Shown: positions 32,306 to 34,589 of the stretch, one piece after another
Position numbering within the stretch: the stretch's first letter is position 1
How the letters are laid out: each line of letters starts with the position of its first letter
Assembly: GCA_964406735.1 (NCBI GenBank)
Contig: CAYOSU010000014.1
Span: 1 to 34,589 of the forward strand
Length of the DNA: 34,589 nt
Direction of reading: 5' to 3'
Source of the DNA: CAYOSU01 sp964406735
GTDB lineage: Bacteria > Bacillota > Clostridia > Christensenellales > CAMQZB01
The notes under the pieces: generated by a model
Told to the model about the DNA's origin: nothing
Seen by the model: the letters and a program-made list of their open reading frames with translations, nothing else
Databases searched by the model: none
Position numbers and translations under genes: made by a program

Positions 32306-33805
32306 TTATATGTAACAATCTACGTGCATTGGAGCTTCAATAACCTTTGTAAACGTAACACATTTCTTTATAGTTGAATCTTTAGACATAAAAAGAAAGC
32401 CCTGACAGCAATCGTCAGGACTTTTTCTTAATGTGTAGTTGTAATAGATTTCTATTTTGTCATCGTATAACACGATTTTGTTTATCAAGGCATTTATTAG
32501 TTGTCGTGGATCTTTTTTGAGCGAAGAATGTATGTGCTCCAATATTTCCTTTTTAGATAATCCTATTCGTTGTTTGGATTCTTCAACAGTCAACTTCGCT
32601 TCTATTTCGGCAAGTTCTTGTTCCAACTTTTCCAGTTTTATTTTTGTAGACATAGTTGTTATTCCTTGACCGATTGCGTTTAGGAAGTTTTCTATTTGCG
32701 ATTCTATTTGTCGTTTTTGTTTTGTTAGCGTTATTTGAATAGATTTATCGTTTAGACGTTCTTCTTGATGCTGCAATAGCTTATCTACAACTTTGTCTAT
32801 TAAATTGTTATCTCCCAAAACTTGCAACGTAGTATCTACAATAAATTCTTCAAGCACGCCTTTTCGGACTTGCTCTTTTTTGCAACCGTTACGGTGCTTT
32901 CTACCATAGCATTTATAATACCGGTACATCGTACCTTGCTTTGATAAACCTGTTTCGGCCGACATTGCACTTCCACAATAGCCACAAAACAACTTGCTAC
33001 GCAACATATAAACCTCTTTTGTGCTTACTTTTCCGTATCGGGTAGTAGTTTGTCGTTGTCTTACTAGATTGTAGACATCTTCCGGCACAATTCTTGGGTA
33101 CATATTATCAAAGACTTCACCATCGTGCTGGTATACTCCAGTGTACTTTTCGTTTTGCAATATATTATGGATAGTGTTTAACGGTATTGGTTTACCACGA
33201 TTTTGTGCACCTTGCAGCGTTACGTCTTCCCAAATGCTTTTTACGGATTTACCTTTTGCATACTCACTGTAAATGTATCTTACAAATTTCGCTTGTTCTT
33301 CGTCAATTACAATTTTCTTTCCTTCTTTTTTATATCCGTATATCAAATAGCCTCCAGTAAAGTTACCTTTTAATCGGCTTTCAACCAATCCGCGTTTTAC
33401 TTTTTGAGATAGCTCTGCGGAATAGTATTCAGCCATACCTTCCAAAAGTGACTCAAGTATAATGCCTTCGGGTGAATCCGGAATATTTTCCATTGCGGAT
33501 AAAAGTTTTATTCCGTTATCCCGGAGAGTTTTACGGTGCATTGCCATTTCATACTTGTTTCGAGAAAAACGATCCAGCTTATACACAAGAACATAATCCC
33601 ACGCACGTTTTGCACTGTCTTTCAGCATTTTTTGAAAACTACGTCTATTATCGTTAGTTCCAGTTGTTGCTCGGTCTATATATTCGTCAAGCACCAACAT
33701 ATCATTCCGCTTTGCGTAGTCATAACATACGTGAAGCTGTCCTTCAATCGACTGTTCCGTTTGTCTATCCGAAGAATATCTTGCATAGATTACACAGCTT
33801 TTCAT
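32306..33805 (-). CDS. large serine recombinase
   Basis: A 499-aa site-specific recombinase. The catalytic domain starts YARYSSDRQTEQSIEGQ with the nucleophile at Ser11 (or Ser12) and continues with VYKLDRFSRN (74-83). Next come the Recombinase domain (about 145-250), a zinc ribbon (C274, C277, C299, C308) and a long coiled coil (about 365-410), the layout of integrases of Tn4451-like and phage elements. AAGGAGGAC precedes the ATG, and the ATGA is shared with a short upstream ORF. The 3' end lies 66 bp from tRNA-Ser. Its AT-rich codons (many TTA, ATA, AAT) differ from the genes to the left, supporting acquisition. Confidence 0.92.
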   Translation of the reverse strand: MKSCVIYARYSSDRQTEQSIEGQLHVCYDYAKRNDMLVLDEYIDRATTGTNDNRRSFQKMLKDSAKRAWDYVLVYKLDRFSRNKYEMAMHRKTLRDNGIKLLSAMENIPDSPEGIILESLLEGMAEYYSAELSQKVKRGLVESRLKGNFTGGYLIYGYKKEGKKIVIDEEQAKFVRYIYSEYAKGKSVKSIWEDVTLQGAQNRGKPIPLNTIHNILQNEKYTGVYQHDGEVFDNMYPRIVPEDVYNLVRQRQTTTRYGKVSTKEVYMLRSKLFCGYCGSAMSAETGLSKQGTMYRYYKCYGRKHRNGCKKEQVRKGVLEEFIVDTTLQVLGDNNLIDKVVDKLLQHQEERLNDKSIQITLTKQKRQIESQIENFLNAIGQGITTMSTKIKLEKLEQELAEIEAKLTVEESKQRIGLSKKEILEHIHSSLKKDPRQLINALINKIVLYDDKIEIYYNYTLRKSPDDCCQGFLFMSKDSTIKKCVTFTKVIEAPMHVDCYI

Positions 33806-33858
33806 CTTTTGTCCTCCTTGTTTTTTGGTGATGATTTGTTAAAAATTGTTATTTTCAT
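33802..33858 (-). CDS. 18-aa leader ORF coupled to the recombinase
   Basis: It encodes MKITIFNKSSPKNKEDKR after a GGAGGT SD. Its TGA overlaps the recombinase ATG as ATGA, and the recombinase SD lies inside it, so translation of one may feed the other. Confidence 0.4.
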   Translation of the reverse strand: MKITIFNKSSPKNKEDKR

Positions 33859-33875
33859 TGTTTTGACCTCCAAAA

Positions 33876-34010
33876 TCAGATTTGCACTAAGAATACACGA
33901 ATGAAATTCAAAATGTAACATACTCTACCTCGTCTTAGGCAGTTCTTTTGGATGTCATTTTGCCCCATCAGAACTTTACCCAGACTATTCAGCCTTTTTC
34001 CAATATTCAT
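33876..34010 (-). CDS. 44-aa basic ORF upstream of the recombinase
   Basis: A very strong AAAGGAGGT precedes the ATG. The start is MNIGKRLNSLGKVLMGQ, followed by an Arg/Cys-rich part and a hydrophobic end (NFIRVFLVQI). It ends 17 bp before the 18-aa leader, making a three-gene chain with the recombinase. It could be a recombination directionality factor or just a leader, but length is short for the former. Confidence 0.4.
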   Translation of the reverse strand: MNIGKRLNSLGKVLMGQNDIQKNCLRRGRVCYILNFIRVFLVQI

Positions 34011-34021
34011 TACATACCTCC

Positions 34022-34044
34022 TTTGTCGAATCTCTTTCGACAAA
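34022..34044. promoter_or_regulatory. 9-bp inverted repeat, operator candidate
   Basis: TTTGTCGAA (34022-34030) and TTCGACAAA (34036-34044) are perfect inverted copies with five bases between. They lie between a minus-strand TTGACA (34077-34072, 17 bp from ATTGTT at 34054-34049) and the SD of the 44-aa ORF, so they would cover the transcript start. Each arm also equals the Spo0A box form TTTGTCGAA. Confidence 0.6.
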
Positions 34045-34286
34045 AGAGAACAATCGGGAAATCTTGCAGTGTGTCAAGGAAAAAGGAAAAAATATTGCAT
34101 TGTAGTCTAACCCTTATCATTCTTAAGCAATAATTTTTCCCCTTGATACCAAAAGATTTCCTGATAGCTTTTGTCAACGAAAGAGAGCTGCGAATCAAGT
34201 ACGGAATTGTATGTGAAAAGTACGGCAACAGTTCCAATTTTAACTACAATTTCTAATCAATGACTTCAATTAGCGTGCAAAGTATG

Positions 34287-34315
34287 TTAACTTTCAAAAT
34301 TCAAAATGGTATAGT
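34287..34315 (+). promoter_or_regulatory. promoter of the 55-aa ORF
   Basis: TTAACT (34287-34292), 17-bp spacer, TATAGT (34310-34315). Confidence 0.6.
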
Positions 34316-34339
34316 CGAAGAAAAAACAGGAGGTGACAT

Positions 34340-34507
34340 ATGAAACACATTACAGTAAAGCCAAATCCCTTGCACGTGCGTGTCTATATCAATGACACTC
34401 CGTCTTTGGATCTAATTCCGAAAGATGTAATTAATATGATTGTTTCAGAATTAGATAAACAAATACAAGCTGAAGTCACTGCTCAAAAACAAAAACCACC
34501 CAACTAA
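34340..34507 (+). CDS. small unknown protein, 55 aa
   Basis: It follows AGGAGGTGA at ideal distance and its own promoter, divergent from the recombinase. The chain starts MKHITVKPNPLHVRVYIND, a likely beta-hairpin, and goes on with a helix (LIPKDVINMIVSELDKQIQA) and a Lys/Gln/Pro tail. It is not recognised; it could be a small regulator or cargo protein of the island. Confidence 0.6.
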   Translation: MKHITVKPNPLHVRVYINDTPSLDLIPKDVINMIVSELDKQIQAEVTAQKQKPPN

Positions 34508-34536
34508 AAAATTTTTCAACAACCCGGTTTTTCCTC

Positions 34537-34565
34537 TTGACAACTCAACCTTCATTTCGTATAAT
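34537..34565 (+). promoter_or_regulatory. perfect promoter leaving the window
   Basis: TTGACA (34537-34542), 17-bp spacer, TATAAT (34560-34565), a full consensus match. It must serve a gene beyond the right edge, probably island cargo. Confidence 0.8.
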
Positions 34566-34589
34566 AAAATCACCTAAACGGAAAACGAC

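Overview
The window looks like a draft-genome scaffold from an uncultured low-to-mid GC Firmicute, probably of class Clostridia. The evidence is strong AGGAGG ribosome binding sites, TTGACA/TATAAT promoters with 17-bp spacers, LexA/DinR-like boxes, VanW, YunG and PTS IIC_2 family proteins, and hairpin repeats of the kind scattered through clostridial genomes. Two 100-N runs (16709-16808, 26581-26680) are scaffold gaps, and both fall inside tandem repeats. The exact lineage cannot be fixed by eye.

Layout. (1) 1-649: decayed dispersed repeats without a gene. (2) 650-3513: a sugar-ABC-type lipoprotein and, on the other strand, a RimK-like ATP-grasp ligase; each has a clear terminator. (3) 3640-18261: a one-directional block of phage structural genes. 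It holds a probable small terminase, large terminase, portal, an unknown protein, a probable scaffold, a decoration-like protein, the major capsid protein, an adaptor-like protein, a T7 gp12/P22 gp10-like nozzle candidate, a tail fibre, small coiled-coil and orphan proteins, and three membrane or exported proteins. I see no integrase, repressor, replication gene, tape measure or endolysin, and both flanks are host genes. One perfect promoter drives the block, and two LexA-like boxes 32 bp apart flank its -10. This is the best candidate here for an undescribed system: a short-tailed, SOS-controlled, domesticated particle or gene-transfer-agent-like element. (4) 16654-18760: the last gene of the block is bracketed by a ladder of overlapping micro-ORFs, each with its own SD and ATG, and by a 150-bp tandem repeat that copies the gene's 3' end. 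(5) 18262-19505: repeats only. (6) 19550-25446: housekeeping genes: PTS IIC plus flavin reductase (minus strand), NUDIX hydrolase, and a CCA-adding enzyme/RmuC/PHP operon. (7) 25692-27588: a VanW-family exported protein whose N-terminal half is a 138/144-bp tandem repeat broken by a scaffold gap. (8) 28386-28925: six tRNA genes in one operon. (9) 29200-31705: a four-helix-bundle (S23/IVP) gene behind a string of hairpins, two tandem hexapeptide acetyltransferases and a YunG-like gene. (10) 32149-34589: tRNA-Ser(GGA), then the edge of an AT-rich island with a large serine recombinase preceded by two coupled small ORFs, a divergent 55-aa ORF and a strong promoter leaving the window.

Genes working together. 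The phage block is tightly coupled by ATGA overlaps and encodes the parts needed to build and fill a capsid and attach a short tail. All seven tRNAs encode their own CCA, so the CCA-adding enzyme here would mainly repair 3' ends.
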